Assembly: GCA_964401835.1 (NCBI GenBank)
Contig: CAYNZP010000011.1
Location: forward strand, 34,060 to 98,059
Length of the DNA: 64,000 nt
From: CAYNZP01 sp964401835
GTDB lineage: Bacteria; Planctomycetota; Phycisphaerae; SM23-33
Direction: 5' to 3'
Shown here: positions 35,713-44,271 of the stretch, piece by piece
Position numbering within the stretch: position 1 is the stretch's first letter
Layout: each line of letters opens with the position of its first letter
The notes under the pieces: generated by a model
What the model saw: only the letters and a program-made list of their open reading frames with translations
Databases searched by the model: none
Told to the model about the DNA's origin: nothing
Program-made: the position numbers and the translations under genes

Positions 35713-36759
35713 TTATTTCTTTCTCCGTTTGAACCTTATCACTGCCAAGCTGCCAACGGCCAACAGCGACAGCGTGGCTGGCTCTGGAACAACAATGCTT
35801 AATGGGTCCAGAGTTTGGGATAAGTTCATGTCATAAAATGACGGCTTGCCATTACCTTTACCGCCCCCATTTCCACCGCCATTGCCACCGCCGTTTCCTC
35901 CCCCTTTACCTGGCTTACCGCCTCCACCGCCTCCGGAAATTACATCTTCAATCCAGCCGCTGAAAACGGAAACCCGGGTAAATCCCCCAATATCACCATA
36001 ATCGGCATCAAGATCGCCATCGAATGTAGCTAAAAATGAATTTACGCCAGCCAAAAGTGGACCGGCTTCATCTCCAACTAAATCAATAAACACCCCGCCG
36101 CCACTGTCGCCCGGAGCAATCTGAAACTCTAAATCCAACGGAAGGGACGAACCGTAGGAATTGTCAGCCGGGTCGAGTGGATTATCGAAGTCCGAAAGGA
36201 ATATTTGCGGAGTCTTTTTAGGATGTGTCCTATAAAATGCGTCTATCGTGTTCTCGCCGGCACGCTTTTGTCCGTCATAGGTGGTTGCGCCGCTCAGTCC
36301 ATCTCCAGTTAAGCCATAGCCAACAGAAACGCCATCAGTGCCAAATTCATTCCGGCCCGAATAAATCGCAGCCGGGTTAATCCCGGAAACTTCTGAGTCC
36401 AACCTGGCCAACCCAACATCATATCCCTTAAGCAAATCGCCTTCCCACTTTGGATGGGCAATCCAGTCCACAGCTGAAAAGGTCTGTCCGCCAATGGTGA
36501 AATCAAGCGACGACGCGCTATCCACAACATGGGCAGCCGTCAGGACCCAGTTAGATGATACCAGCGTCCCGGAAGCGAGATAATTGTCCGCTCCGATGCT
36601 GAAATCGAATCTGCCTACCGGGTTGTACGAAGAACTTGCCGCAAGATTCAAATATGATTGCGGGTCAACATCATGGCGTATTGTTCCTGCAAAAGTCGAT
36701 GCGGACAGGCCAAATGAAACTATAAGAACGGCTGCAAGGAAATATCTTGGCACTTGCAT
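35713..36759 (-). CDS. Trypsin-like serine protease with PEP-CTERM anchor
   Basis: The 348-residue precursor has a signal peptide (FLAAVLIVSFGLSASTFAG) and an S1 domain with the full triad: His77 in LTAAHVV, Asp114 in YDVGLARL and Ser219 in APGDSGGG. A Gly/Asn/Lys linker then leads to the PEP-CTERM sorting tag (VPEPATLSLLAVGSLAVIRF and a basic end). The protease should be exported and recognised by an exosortase, so it is a surface or exopolysaccharide-associated enzyme. It has its own promoter at 36821. Confidence 0.92.
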   Translation of the reverse strand: MQVPRYFLAAVLIVSFGLSASTFAGTIRHDVDPQSYLNLAASSSYNPVGRFDFSIGADNYLASGTLVSSNWVLTAAHVVDSASSLDFTIGGQTFSAVDWIAHPKWEGDLLKGYDVGLARLDSEVSGINPAAIYSGRNEFGTDGVSVGYGLTGDGLSGATTYDGQKRAGENTIDAFYRTHPKKTPQIFLSDFDNPLDPADNSYGSSLPLDLEFQIAPGDSGGGVFIDLVGDEAGPLLAGVNSFLATFDGDLDADYGDIGGFTRVSVFSGWIEDVISGGGGGGKPGKGGGNGGGNGGGNGGGKGNGKPSFYDMNLSQTLDPLSIVVPEPATLSLLAVGSLAVIRFKRRKK

Positions 36760-36820
36760 GCTATTAATCCTCCAGAATAGGTTTTTGTGCCTTTAATCAA
36801 AGGCAACAGGCTCGATAAAG

Positions 36821-36849
36821 ATTATATAGGAGGACCCAGAAACTGGCAA
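36821..36849 (-). promoter_or_regulatory. Sigma-70 promoter of the PEP-CTERM protease
   Basis: Read on the minus strand: TTGCCA (36849-36844), 17-bp spacer, TATAAT (36826-36821). It lies about 60 bp upstream of the protease ATG, which has GGAGG before it. Confidence 0.75.
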
Positions 36850-36928
36850 GAAATGATATTTGGCACTTTTGGCGCATAAAAATGGTGGCACTAAGCCATT
36901 TCCCGCTAAAAGCCTTTCCTATTGCCAC

Positions 36929-36957
36929 TTGAAACGTCTCGCATTGCAACGTATAAA
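36929..36957 (+). promoter_or_regulatory. Sigma-70 promoter of dnaN
   Basis: TTGAAA (36929-36934), a 17-bp spacer and TATAAA (36952-36957), each one base off consensus, lie 43 bp before the dnaN ATG. Confidence 0.7.
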
Positions 36958-37000
36958 CACGCATTGGAAATCTGACATTTCAAAGAAGGAAGAATCGATT

Positions 37001-38101
37001 ATGAAGGTTATCGCACAGACAACTGCGTTGCAGGAGGCATTGGCACTTGTCGGCAGTATCGTAGCGACACGCACTCCCAAGCCGGTATTGCAATGCGTCA
37101 AACTCATCGCCAAGGACGACACACTGACACTGCTGGCAACCGACCTCGAAGCCGGGGCCCGTTATCAGATAACAGCTGTACAGATCGAGGCCGAAGGCGA
37201 AGCACTTATCCCGGCAGACAGGCTCAGCGGCATTGTTCGCGAGTCATCCTCTGAAGAGAGCCTGACGATTGAAACCGACAAGCAGACAGTTCACGTCGAA
37301 GGTGCCGGCAGCCACTTTAAGATTTTCGGTTATGACGCGGGCGAATACCCAGCCGTCGCAGAATTCAACGAAGACCCGGATTTTCAGGTCCCCGCGACAG
37401 TTTTGGCTAATGCCATCGGCAAGACTCTTTTCGCCACTGCTAAGGCACACAGCCATTATGCGATAAGCGGCGTTCTCTGGGAAGCATCCGGCAAGAAGCT
37501 GATGCTGGTAGCGACAGACGGGCATCGCCTTGCACAGGCCAGGGGTTCGCTTAGCAAGTCGACCAAGGGCGACATTGCAGCTATCGTTCCAGCCAAGCTT
37601 ATGGGTCTTATCCAGAGGATAGCCGGCGACGGCGAAGAAACTCTCGATATCAAGATCAGCGAAAATCAGATCCTTATCCGCACCGCAAGAGCGGTTCTTG
37701 TCAGCTCGCTTGTCCAGGGCAACTTCCCGAAATATGGAGATGTAATACCCAAGGACTGCTCTATAAAGGCTACTATAAATACCGGGGAATTAGAGCATCG
37801 CACCCGACAGGCGGCCCTGCTGACAAACGAAGAATCCAAGGGCGTCAGGTTAAGTTTCAAGTCAGGGCAGGTGACACTTTCCAGCCGGGCACCGGAAACC
37901 GGCGAGGCGGAAGTAAACTGCCCAATAGAGTACGAAGGCAGCGATCTGGAAATTGCGTTCAACCCGGCATTCCTGACCGACGCAATGCGTGTAATCGAGA
38001 CAGACCAGATTACCATTGAGATGAATGCCTCAAACAAGCCGGCAGTTATCAAGTCCGGAAGCGACTTTTTATACGTTTTGATGCCTGTCGATCTGGGTTG
38101 A
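37001..38101 (+). CDS. dnaN: DNA polymerase III beta sliding clamp
   Basis: The ATG at 37001 (AAGAAGGA upstream) gives 366 residues, the normal clamp length; the frame extends further upstream but that part is not clamp-like. Marks of the three-domain ring include LVGSIVATRTPKPVLQCV at the N-terminus, the LMLVATDGHRLA block of domain 2 and a C-terminus ending in YVLMPVDL. It is followed by a DUF721/DciA gene rather than recF-gyrB, and dnaA is not in the window. Confidence 0.96.
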   Translation: MKVIAQTTALQEALALVGSIVATRTPKPVLQCVKLIAKDDTLTLLATDLEAGARYQITAVQIEAEGEALIPADRLSGIVRESSSEESLTIETDKQTVHVEGAGSHFKIFGYDAGEYPAVAEFNEDPDFQVPATVLANAIGKTLFATAKAHSHYAISGVLWEASGKKLMLVATDGHRLAQARGSLSKSTKGDIAAIVPAKLMGLIQRIAGDGEETLDIKISENQILIRTARAVLVSSLVQGNFPKYGDVIPKDCSIKATINTGELEHRTRQAALLTNEESKGVRLSFKSGQVTLSSRAPETGEAEVNCPIEYEGSDLEIAFNPAFLTDAMRVIETDQITIEMNASNKPAVIKSGSDFLYVLMPVDLG

Positions 38102-38267
38102 TTTTTTTCTTCAAATAAATATAAAAGTTTCTGTCTTGACTATGGCGATGAAATTAATAGTCTGTTGGCAATAGCAGTGTGTAACAGCCTGCTGAATCCG
38201 CCCGAGTTTTTTGATTTTGCGGATGCTTGCGGTCAAGGATGTCCGAGCCGGTAACTAAGGTGCACTC

Positions 38268-38648
38268 ATGGATGATGCTCAACTGAGAACTATCTGGCAG
38301 CAACGACAAAAACGCCCAGGTTTTGGGCACCTCAGCCAGTCTCTAACCTTCCTGATGAAACGCACTCTTGCAAAGAAAGTACGCCAGCTTCAAAACCTGG
38401 CGGAAATCTGGGATGAAGTCATTCCACAAAACCTGGCCGAACACACAGCCCTTGAAAGCTTCAGCCAAGGCGTATTGACCGTAATCGTCGATTCAGCCTC
38501 GCACCGCTTTCATCTTGAGACGCTACTGAGAAGTGGGATATTCAAAGAGATTCAATCCCGCTCTATCGGAGCAATCAACAGAGTAAAGATCGTGCCGGGA
38601 CAGTTCAGCTCGGTGGACATGGCCGGTCAGCAAAGATACGAATTTTAG
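38268..38648 (+). CDS. DUF721 (DciA-type) protein
   Basis: The 126-residue protein has the DUF721 pattern: a basic N-terminal helix, LQNLAEIWDEVIPQNLAEHT, then GVLTVIVDSASHRFHLETL and a final strand IGAINRVKIVPG. DciA proteins load the replicative helicase in bacteria without DnaC. The place next to dnaN supports a replication role. It ends before the terminator at 38770. Confidence 0.85.
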   Translation: MDDAQLRTIWQQRQKRPGFGHLSQSLTFLMKRTLAKKVRQLQNLAEIWDEVIPQNLAEHTALESFSQGVLTVIVDSASHRFHLETLLRSGIFKEIQSRSIGAINRVKIVPGQFSSVDMAGQQRYEF

Positions 38649-38769
38649 ATTAGTCGCCGGAAGCTCTTTTTGTTCAACGCTTCTGCTTAACTTGCTTAAG
38701 TACTAAATAAGCCAAACAGCGGTCGTCTGTTCTTCCCCTTTGGGGATAGTTGGCCAGCATAGCAGTGAT

Positions 38770-38811
38770 AATCTGCCGGTGGATCCCTCCTCCATCGGCA
38801 GATATTTTTTG
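38770..38811 (+). terminator. Intrinsic terminator of the dnaN unit
   Basis: ATCTGCCGGTGGA (38770-38782) pairs with TCCATCGGCAGAT (38791-38803), followed by a T6 run. The remaining sequence between 38649 and 38957 holds no gene. Confidence 0.85.
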
Positions 38812-38957
38812 GGGGAAATTTTTGGGGCAGAAATTACTGGGTCTTTTTTGCTCGGGGTTGAAACCAGGGCAAATTCCTCTGATAATGCCCGCATGAATCT
38901 TTTCGTCTGGAATGAACGTCTTTGAGGTAGGAAGGATTCTTTCACATCGGAGTAACT

Positions 38958-39830
38958 ATGGCTGAACCAATTGCATGCATCGCCGGCGAGGAAGTTTATC
39001 GACAGTGGGAAGCCGGAAGAATTTCCGGAAAAAAACTTGGCTCGCAGGAAACACCTTTTGGAAAAAGCGGCGAAATTTTTCTCGTCCGCTCAGACGGAGA
39101 AGATTTCTACCTACTGAGCCGCTACGGGCTGGGCATGGACAAAACTGCGCCGGGCACGGTCAACTATCTGGCCAACATGTATGCGATAAAGGAACTCGGC
39201 GTGCAGTACGTCCTGGCCTGGGGCCCGGGCGGTGCGATAACGCATAACATCGCAGTCGGCGATCTGGTGGTTCTGGAAGATGTAATCGATAGGACCCATC
39301 TTCGCTCAAAGACCTTTTTCGAGAATTCTCCACTCGGTTTTTTGCGGCAGTTTCCTGTTTTCTGCCCGACACTTCGCCGCGTTGCAGGCCAGGTTCTGCA
39401 CGACATGAAGCTGCTTTATCACGGTTCGACGACAGCTGCCGTATGCGAAGGTCCCCGGTTTGAAACTCCCGCAGAGGTCAGGGCACTGGCAGCAGCCGGG
39501 GCCGAGATAGTAACGCACGCATTCGTGCCGGAAGTGTTTCTGGCCAAGGAGTTGGAGCTTTGTTATTCGGCGGTATGTTACATCGTCAATTTCGCCGAGA
39601 CGGGCAGCCAGCATCGCCCATTTGCCGGGGCGGACCTTTTTGGCGGCCTGACGCAGGTCTCCGACAGCGAGCGTCTCGCCGGTTCGGTCGGCGCTATGAG
39701 CCAGATAGTGGCCAAACTGGCAGCAGCTATTGACGAAAACAAAAAGGTCTGCGATTGCGATAAGACGCAGCAGGCCAACGTCTGCGATTATAAACTTTCC
39801 GAGGATTGGCAGGACTGGTTCGAACGATGA
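38958..39830 (+). CDS. Methylthioadenosine/purine nucleoside phosphorylase family enzyme
   Basis: This 290-residue protein belongs to the PNP/MTAP branch: LLSRYGLGMDKTAPGTVNYLANM with the phosphate-site region, LAWGPGGAITHNI, CEGPRFETPAEVRAL and the Asn-Phe in VCYIVNFAET. Its likely substrate is 5'-methylthioadenosine or a related nucleoside. The C-terminal 35 residues (CDCDKTQQANVCDY) carry an extra Cys cluster. The following amidohydrolase overlaps its stop, so the two probably act on one nucleoside pool. Confidence 0.85.
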   Translation: MAEPIACIAGEEVYRQWEAGRISGKKLGSQETPFGKSGEIFLVRSDGEDFYLLSRYGLGMDKTAPGTVNYLANMYAIKELGVQYVLAWGPGGAITHNIAVGDLVVLEDVIDRTHLRSKTFFENSPLGFLRQFPVFCPTLRRVAGQVLHDMKLLYHGSTTAAVCEGPRFETPAEVRALAAAGAEIVTHAFVPEVFLAKELELCYSAVCYIVNFAETGSQHRPFAGADLFGGLTQVSDSERLAGSVGAMSQIVAKLAAAIDENKKVCDCDKTQQANVCDYKLSEDWQDWFER

Positions 39831-41044
39831 GCAACTCTGACGCCTGGAGCATATCGGCTGACTGGGTTATACCCGCTGACGGCAGCTGTCTCCGCAACGG
39901 CGCAGTTCGGGTGCGGGGCGAAACAATCGAAGCCCTCGGGCCAGCCGGCGAAGTAACTCCAGCCAAAAACCACCGCCACATCGAAAATGCAGCTATCCTG
40001 CCCGGACTCGTAAATGCCCATACGCATCTGGAACTTTCTCACTTACGAGGGGAACTGCCGCCCCACCGCCCCATGACGCAATGGCTGTTCGGCGTTTTTC
40101 GGCGAATGCCCCATGATTTGCAAATAGATTCTGCGGTCTCCGACGGCGCGAAAGAGGCCATTGAAACCGGCACGACTACGATAGCTGATATCTGCCATAA
40201 CAACCGCTCATGGCAGACGCTGAAACAAAATCCGCTCCGTAAAGTCTGCTTTGCGGAAGTAACCGGCATAGGCCCAGCGGCAAAAGGCGCAGCCGGGCGT
40301 CTCGAAAGAAGCATAGAAGATGTCGAACCGGACGAGCGTTTGAGTTTCGGCCTGACGCCACACGCACCCTATTCAACCTCCGAGGAAATTTATCTACAGA
40401 CCGTCGAGATGGCCCGAAAGCGCGGCTGGCTTTTATCGACGCACCTTGCTGAGACGCAGGAAGAGCGTGAGTTCATGCTGGAAGGCTCGGGCAAGTTCTT
40501 TGACTTTCTCGGACATCTGGGCCTGTTGAGCTCTTCGTTAGCTGTGCATAAGTGTAAGCCAGTTGAGTTCGCCCGACGTGTTGGCCTGCTCGAAGCCGGA
40601 GCCATACTGGTCCATTGCAACTATATAGATGACGACGAACTGAAGTTGCTGGCTGACTCGCCGGTGAGTGTTGTTTACTGTCCAAGGTCGAGCGACTTTT
40701 TCGCCCGCACCGGCCATCGCTATGGGCAAATGCTGGAGATGGGAATAAACGTCGCCATGGGAACAGACAGCCTTGCAAGCAACAGTTCACTGGATATGCT
40801 CGAAGAGATGCGGCGTATTCGCAAAGACAGCCTCGTCGATAATCAGACAATCCTGGAAATGGCTACCATAAATGGCGCAATAGCCCTGCGTATGGACTGC
40901 CAGATAGGCTCGCTGGCACCCGATAAATTTGCAGATTTCATAACCGTTGAAATATCCCCGGATACAAAAGACCCACTCGAAGAAATCCTCACTGGCGATG
41001 GAAAAATTACAGAGACCTTTATCGCCGGGAAAAGTGTTCTTTAG
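39827..41044 (+). CDS. Amidohydrolase of the MTA/SAH/adenosine deaminase type
   Basis: The ATG at 39827 overlaps the phosphorylase stop (ATGA), giving 405 residues. Metal ligands are visible in LVNAHTHLELSH, STHLAETQEEREF, LVHCNYIDDDE and MGTDSLASNSSLDML. The family deaminates MTA, SAH, 5'-deoxyadenosine or guanine-like rings. The coupling with an MTAP-type enzyme favours a 5'-deoxy or methylthio nucleoside. It could dispose of 5'-deoxyadenosine from radical SAM enzymes, which is inference. Confidence 0.85.
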   Translation: MSNSDAWSISADWVIPADGSCLRNGAVRVRGETIEALGPAGEVTPAKNHRHIENAAILPGLVNAHTHLELSHLRGELPPHRPMTQWLFGVFRRMPHDLQIDSAVSDGAKEAIETGTTTIADICHNNRSWQTLKQNPLRKVCFAEVTGIGPAAKGAAGRLERSIEDVEPDERLSFGLTPHAPYSTSEEIYLQTVEMARKRGWLLSTHLAETQEEREFMLEGSGKFFDFLGHLGLLSSSLAVHKCKPVEFARRVGLLEAGAILVHCNYIDDDELKLLADSPVSVVYCPRSSDFFARTGHRYGQMLEMGINVAMGTDSLASNSSLDMLEEMRRIRKDSLVDNQTILEMATINGAIALRMDCQIGSLAPDKFADFITVEISPDTKDPLEEILTGDGKITETFIAGKSVL

Positions 41045-41273
41045 AAAATAAACTTAAATAGTCAATTTGCTATGTGAGTATAGTGGTGGGAGCCACCTTG
41101 TAGCATACCAATATTAGAGCCTTTCAGTTGGCCGTGTGGTGGGATTTGGGTTTGATTTTTCTTCTATTTTCATCTGCTTCTGGGCTTTTTCAGATGAAGA
41201 TTGAGTTTGAACACAGGATTTCGCATAGACCACAAAAAAGGCAATAATAATCCAACTCACCAAACACGGACCG

Positions 41274-42014
41274 TTAATGCTTAATTATGAAAGTGATAAT
41301 TGTAATAACAATTGTCAAAACCATTCCAGCTATAGCCCAATTACGAGCTCTTTTTGCATGAGCGGTTTGTTGGTCGGCGGAAGCCCTGTATTGTTCATAG
41401 GCTTGCTCATCTTCCATGGCAAGCTCTTTTTCAACTTCCAAAAGCTCAGGTTCGTGGCTTTCTAGCTCTTCAAGGATATCTTCTAGAGATTCTATAGCAT
41501 CTTTGTATTTCTTGAAGAATGCTGGATGCTCATCTACTTTTTCCGGTTCAACATCTTTACCAAGTTTAGCTTCATTACACAATTCTAGCGCTTTTTTGAG
41601 TGGTTCTCTGATTCTTGTAGAGTAGCTATTCATAACTGTACACAAAGTGGTTATCCTGAAACTATCCAGAATATATCTATTGATTTTTCTTACCCTATCG
41701 AGGGCTATTATGTCCAGAGCATCGTATCCTGCTCGATAAACGTGCCCAGTAGCTTTTTCGAGGTTTTTGTAAGAATATAAATAAGGATTTGGCTCTGTCC
41801 CTTCTTTCGGATCCTGGCCCTGTCGCCAAACCGCCTCAGCACGTATGTTGTGGTCAAAGGCATTTCTGAGTTCATTTAAAGCGGGTACCGAGACACGGCT
41901 TCTTTTCGACAATTTTTCGCTGCTTATTACGTACCCTTTTACTTCCCAATACAGCTCTACAAGTTTTTCTACAAGGTCTCGTAATTTAAGGTCTTGCTCA
42001 GGATTCAAAGACAA
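41274..42014 (-). CDS. Tail-anchored helical protein with HEPN-like motif, possible defence gene
   Basis: The frame opens at TTG (no ATG fits) and encodes 246 residues, mainly helical and AT-rich. ELRNAFDHNIRA near residues 49-60 has the RN-x3-H spacing (R50, N51, H55) of HEPN ribonuclease-type domains. A Glu-rich coiled coil (about 165-205) precedes a C-terminal membrane helix (WAIAGMVLTIVITIITFII), so the rest should be cytosolic and membrane-tethered. I do not recognise a named family. A HEPN effector is one reading; a plain structural protein with a chance motif is another. Confidence 0.55.
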   Translation of the reverse strand: MSLNPEQDLKLRDLVEKLVELYWEVKGYVISSEKLSKRSRVSVPALNELRNAFDHNIRAEAVWRQGQDPKEGTEPNPYLYSYKNLEKATGHVYRAGYDALDIIALDRVRKINRYILDSFRITTLCTVMNSYSTRIREPLKKALELCNEAKLGKDVEPEKVDEHPAFFKKYKDAIESLEDILEELESHEPELLEVEKELAMEDEQAYEQYRASADQQTAHAKRARNWAIAGMVLTIVITIITFIIKH

Positions 42015-42076
42015 CGCCCCTTTTGGAAAAGAAACAATTCAAATAAATGACAGAAACTCAAGATGTGTTAAGAGAA

Positions 42077-42280
42077 TCAAGCGGTCTCAAGCCGAGCAAG
42101 AAGTCGGGTCGTTTCATGGTCCCAATCAGCTTCGACTTCGTCACGATAAATCGCTTCTTGATTGGCGAGGTTGACATTCCCCCGCACTTCTGCGCCTTCC
42201 GGCCAAGCGAAGTCACCAGCACATGAAGCATTCAATCCATCGCAATTGAAGACTTTGTCCTTAATGATGTTTGTCACCAT
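42077..42280 (-). CDS. Small acidic protein, 67 residues
   Basis: The ATG at 42280 has GGGGA before it. The product (VTNIIKDKVFNCDGLNAS, then DEVEADWDHETTRLLARLE) is acidic. It lies 62 bp upstream of the HEPN-motif gene on the same strand and could be its operon partner. No family is recognised. Confidence 0.5.
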   Translation of the reverse strand: MVTNIIKDKVFNCDGLNASCAGDFAWPEGAEVRGNVNLANQEAIYRDEVEADWDHETTRLLARLETA

Positions 42281-42330
42281 ATTTTCCCCACTCTCATAAG
42301 TAATTATACGCCGAAACTATTCGGCATTAT

Positions 42331-42375
42331 GTCCAAAAACATAAAGGCAGCCTCTCTATCCTAGAGAGAGCTGCC
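42331..42375 (-). terminator. Hairpin in the AT-rich pocket
   Basis: GGCAGCCTCTCT and AGAGAGAGCTGCC pair with one bulge. On the minus strand the stem is followed by TTTATGTTTTT, so it may end a minus-strand transcript coming from the 42.7 kb side. Confidence 0.5.
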
Positions 42376-42692
42376 GAATCCTTCCTGATCCATTTTGATG
42401 GTTTAGCTTCCATGCCTTGGGTTTATCGACAAAACTAGGGGTGTTGCTTTGCAAAAACACCAAAACCTCCATTCATGATCGCCGTATTTGAATCACAGTC
42501 AAGGATAAATCAGCAAGAATTACGCACATTCTCATGCTTTCAACTCCTGCTGTTAATGCCTAAATATGCAGTAAGTCCTTACAAAAACAACCCCTATGAC
42601 TTAAGGCCAGTTCTTTTGGATAACCTCATTTCATGTTTTTTGCGGATTATTATCCGTTCATGCATCATCTTGAGCAATTTTCTTGCGTCTCA

Positions 42693-42809
42693 TCATGATG
42701 GTAGCAGTTGCTCAGATTCATGATCAATCCTCAAGATGAACTCATCCTCACAGATTGAGCAATTCCTGCAAACCACCTCATCCTTACCATCACAACCATA
42801 ATTATTCAT
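42693..42809 (-). CDS. Weak 38-residue Cys-rich frame
   Basis: A minus-strand ATG at 42809 opens a 38-codon frame with four cysteines (NYGCDGK, VVCRNCSICED) spaced like a small zinc ribbon. No clear ribosome binding site is seen, so this is only a candidate. Confidence 0.2.
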   Translation of the reverse strand: MNNYGCDGKDEVVCRNCSICEDEFILRIDHESEQLLPS

Positions 42810-43032
42810 ACAAACCGGTTATCAAAAATATATCCAAGAACTTTAAGAGCTTACGATATGGGGATTAAAAATGTTTTAAGTTGCCTGTTCAGCAGCACGT
42901 TTGGTTTGCCTTGCTGCGTAAGCATCTTAGGGCAATAAGACTGCTAACTCTTGTTATGGCCATTAACTGTTAACTCGCAGTTACTAACCTTAAGCTCTTC
43001 CAAAATAATACGTTATGCCAAGTGCTGCTATG

Positions 43033-44271
43033 TCAAAGGTTATCCAGCATGTGGCCCATCTTGTCTTTCTTGGCCTGCAGGTAATCGCGGTTATGGTCGT
43101 GTGCCTCGACTTCCACCGGCAAGCGCTCGACGATCTTCAGGCCGAAGCCTTCCAGTCCGTGAATCTTGCGAGGGTTGTTGGTCATGATCTTCAGCTTACG
43201 CAGGCCAAGGTCGCGAAGTATCTGGTTGCCCACACCGTAATCCCGCCTGTCATCTTCGAAGCCGAGATGCAGATTCGCTTCGACAGTGTCCATGCCCTCT
43301 TCGATCTGGAGCTTGTAGGCTTTGAGCTTATTTACCAGACCAATTCCGCGCCCTTCCTGCCGGACGTAAACAACCGCGCCCTTGCCTTCTTTGGCTACCT
43401 GACGGAGGGCGGTTTTCAACTGTGACCCGCAGTCGCAGCGCATCGAGCCGAACACGTCGCCGGTTAGACACTCACTGTGGACTCGTACTACCACGGGCTC
43501 TTCGTGGATAATCGGCTTCCCCTTCTTATCAAGCTGACCGACGCCGCCCATACAAAGGGCGATGTGCGGATCGGGATCGACAACGGAAGTATAGGCGACC
43601 AGGTGGAACAGTCCCTCTTCGAGTTGCAGGTCTATTTCCACAGCCCGCTCGATAAGCCTCTCACTACGCAGTCGATGGCGGATGATATCAGCCACGCTGC
43701 ACATCTTGATATCGTGCTGCTTGCAGAACTTTTCCAGATCGTCGCGGCGTGCCATCGAACCGTCTTCGTTCATTATCTCGCAGATGACAGCCATCGGCTT
43801 CATTCCGGCAAGGCGTGCCAGGTCTACCCCGCCCTCGGTCTGGCCGGCACGGACCAGAACACCACCATCGCGCGCACGCAACGGGAAGATATGCCCCGGC
43901 CGGGCAAGGTCAGTTGGCTTGGCGTCTGTTTTGCAGGCAACCTGAATGGTTCTTGCCCTGTCGGCCGCCGAAATACCGGTCGTTATTCCGGTAGCTGCGT
44001 CGACACTCACGGTAAATGCAGTGCTCAGCTTTGCGGTATTCTCAGTCGTCTGCGGATGCAGCGCGAGCTGGTCGGCAATGGCGTTCGTCATCGGCAGACA
44101 AATCAGGCCGCGAGCGTGCTTGGCCATGAAGTTGACAATCTCCGGCGTGGTCGCCTCAGCTGCGCAGACAAGGTCGCCCTCGTTCTCGCGCGACTCGTCG
44201 TCGACTAGGACTATCATTTTGCCAGCCTTGAAGTCAGCCAGGATTTCTTCAATTGTTAAATAGTTACTCAT
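43033..44271 (-). CDS. ribBA: Bifunctional DHBP synthase / GTP cyclohydrolase II
   Basis: The ATG at 44271 gives 412 residues and overlaps the end of pgsA by 8 bp; the frame also has an upstream ATG at 44301. The RibB half shows VDDESRENEGDLVCAAE, MAKHARGLICLP, and ARPGHIFPLRARDGGVLVRAGQTE-type blocks. The RibA half has RVHSECLTGDVFGSMRCDCG with the zinc cysteines and YVRQEGRGIGLVNKLKAY. It supplies both riboflavin precursors. RibH is encoded at 46012. No FMN riboswitch is visible. Confidence 0.96.
   Translation of the reverse strand: MSNYLTIEEILADFKAGKMIVLVDDESRENEGDLVCAAEATTPEIVNFMAKHARGLICLPMTNAIADQLALHPQTTENTAKLSTAFTVSVDAATGITTGISAADRARTIQVACKTDAKPTDLARPGHIFPLRARDGGVLVRAGQTEGGVDLARLAGMKPMAVICEIMNEDGSMARRDDLEKFCKQHDIKMCSVADIIRHRLRSERLIERAVEIDLQLEEGLFHLVAYTSVVDPDPHIALCMGGVGQLDKKGKPIIHEEPVVVRVHSECLTGDVFGSMRCDCGSQLKTALRQVAKEGKGAVVYVRQEGRGIGLVNKLKAYKLQIEEGMDTVEANLHLGFEDDRRDYGVGNQILRDLGLRKLKIMTNNPRKIHGLEGFGLKIVERLPVEVEAHDHNRDYLQAKKDKMGHMLDNL

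Larger units (their letters stand above)
42281..43032. other. AT-rich intergenic stretch with no supported protein gene
   Basis: About 750 bases lie between the small gene at 42280 and ribBA. It holds the hairpin at 42346, a weak Cys-rich frame at 42693, and otherwise AT-rich sequence with no good ribosome binding site or conserved protein. I see no tRNA, tmRNA or riboswitch in it. Confidence 0.5.

Noticed and set aside
36871..36886. TGGCAC followed by a correctly spaced GC, like a sigma-54 -24/-12 promoter
   Set aside because: The -12 half reads GCGCA instead of TTGCA, and dnaN downstream has a better sigma-70 promoter at 36929.
36860..37000. N-terminal extension of dnaN
   Set aside because: The extra 47 residues are not clamp-like, and a proper ribosome binding site and promoter serve the ATG at 37001.
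42475..42723. 82-codon plus-strand frame in the AT-rich pocket
   Set aside because: It has no ribosome binding site and no plausible protein features; the region is gene-poor on both strands.
43477..44208. 243-codon plus-strand frame
   Set aside because: It is a mirror of ribBA, which has complete family motifs.
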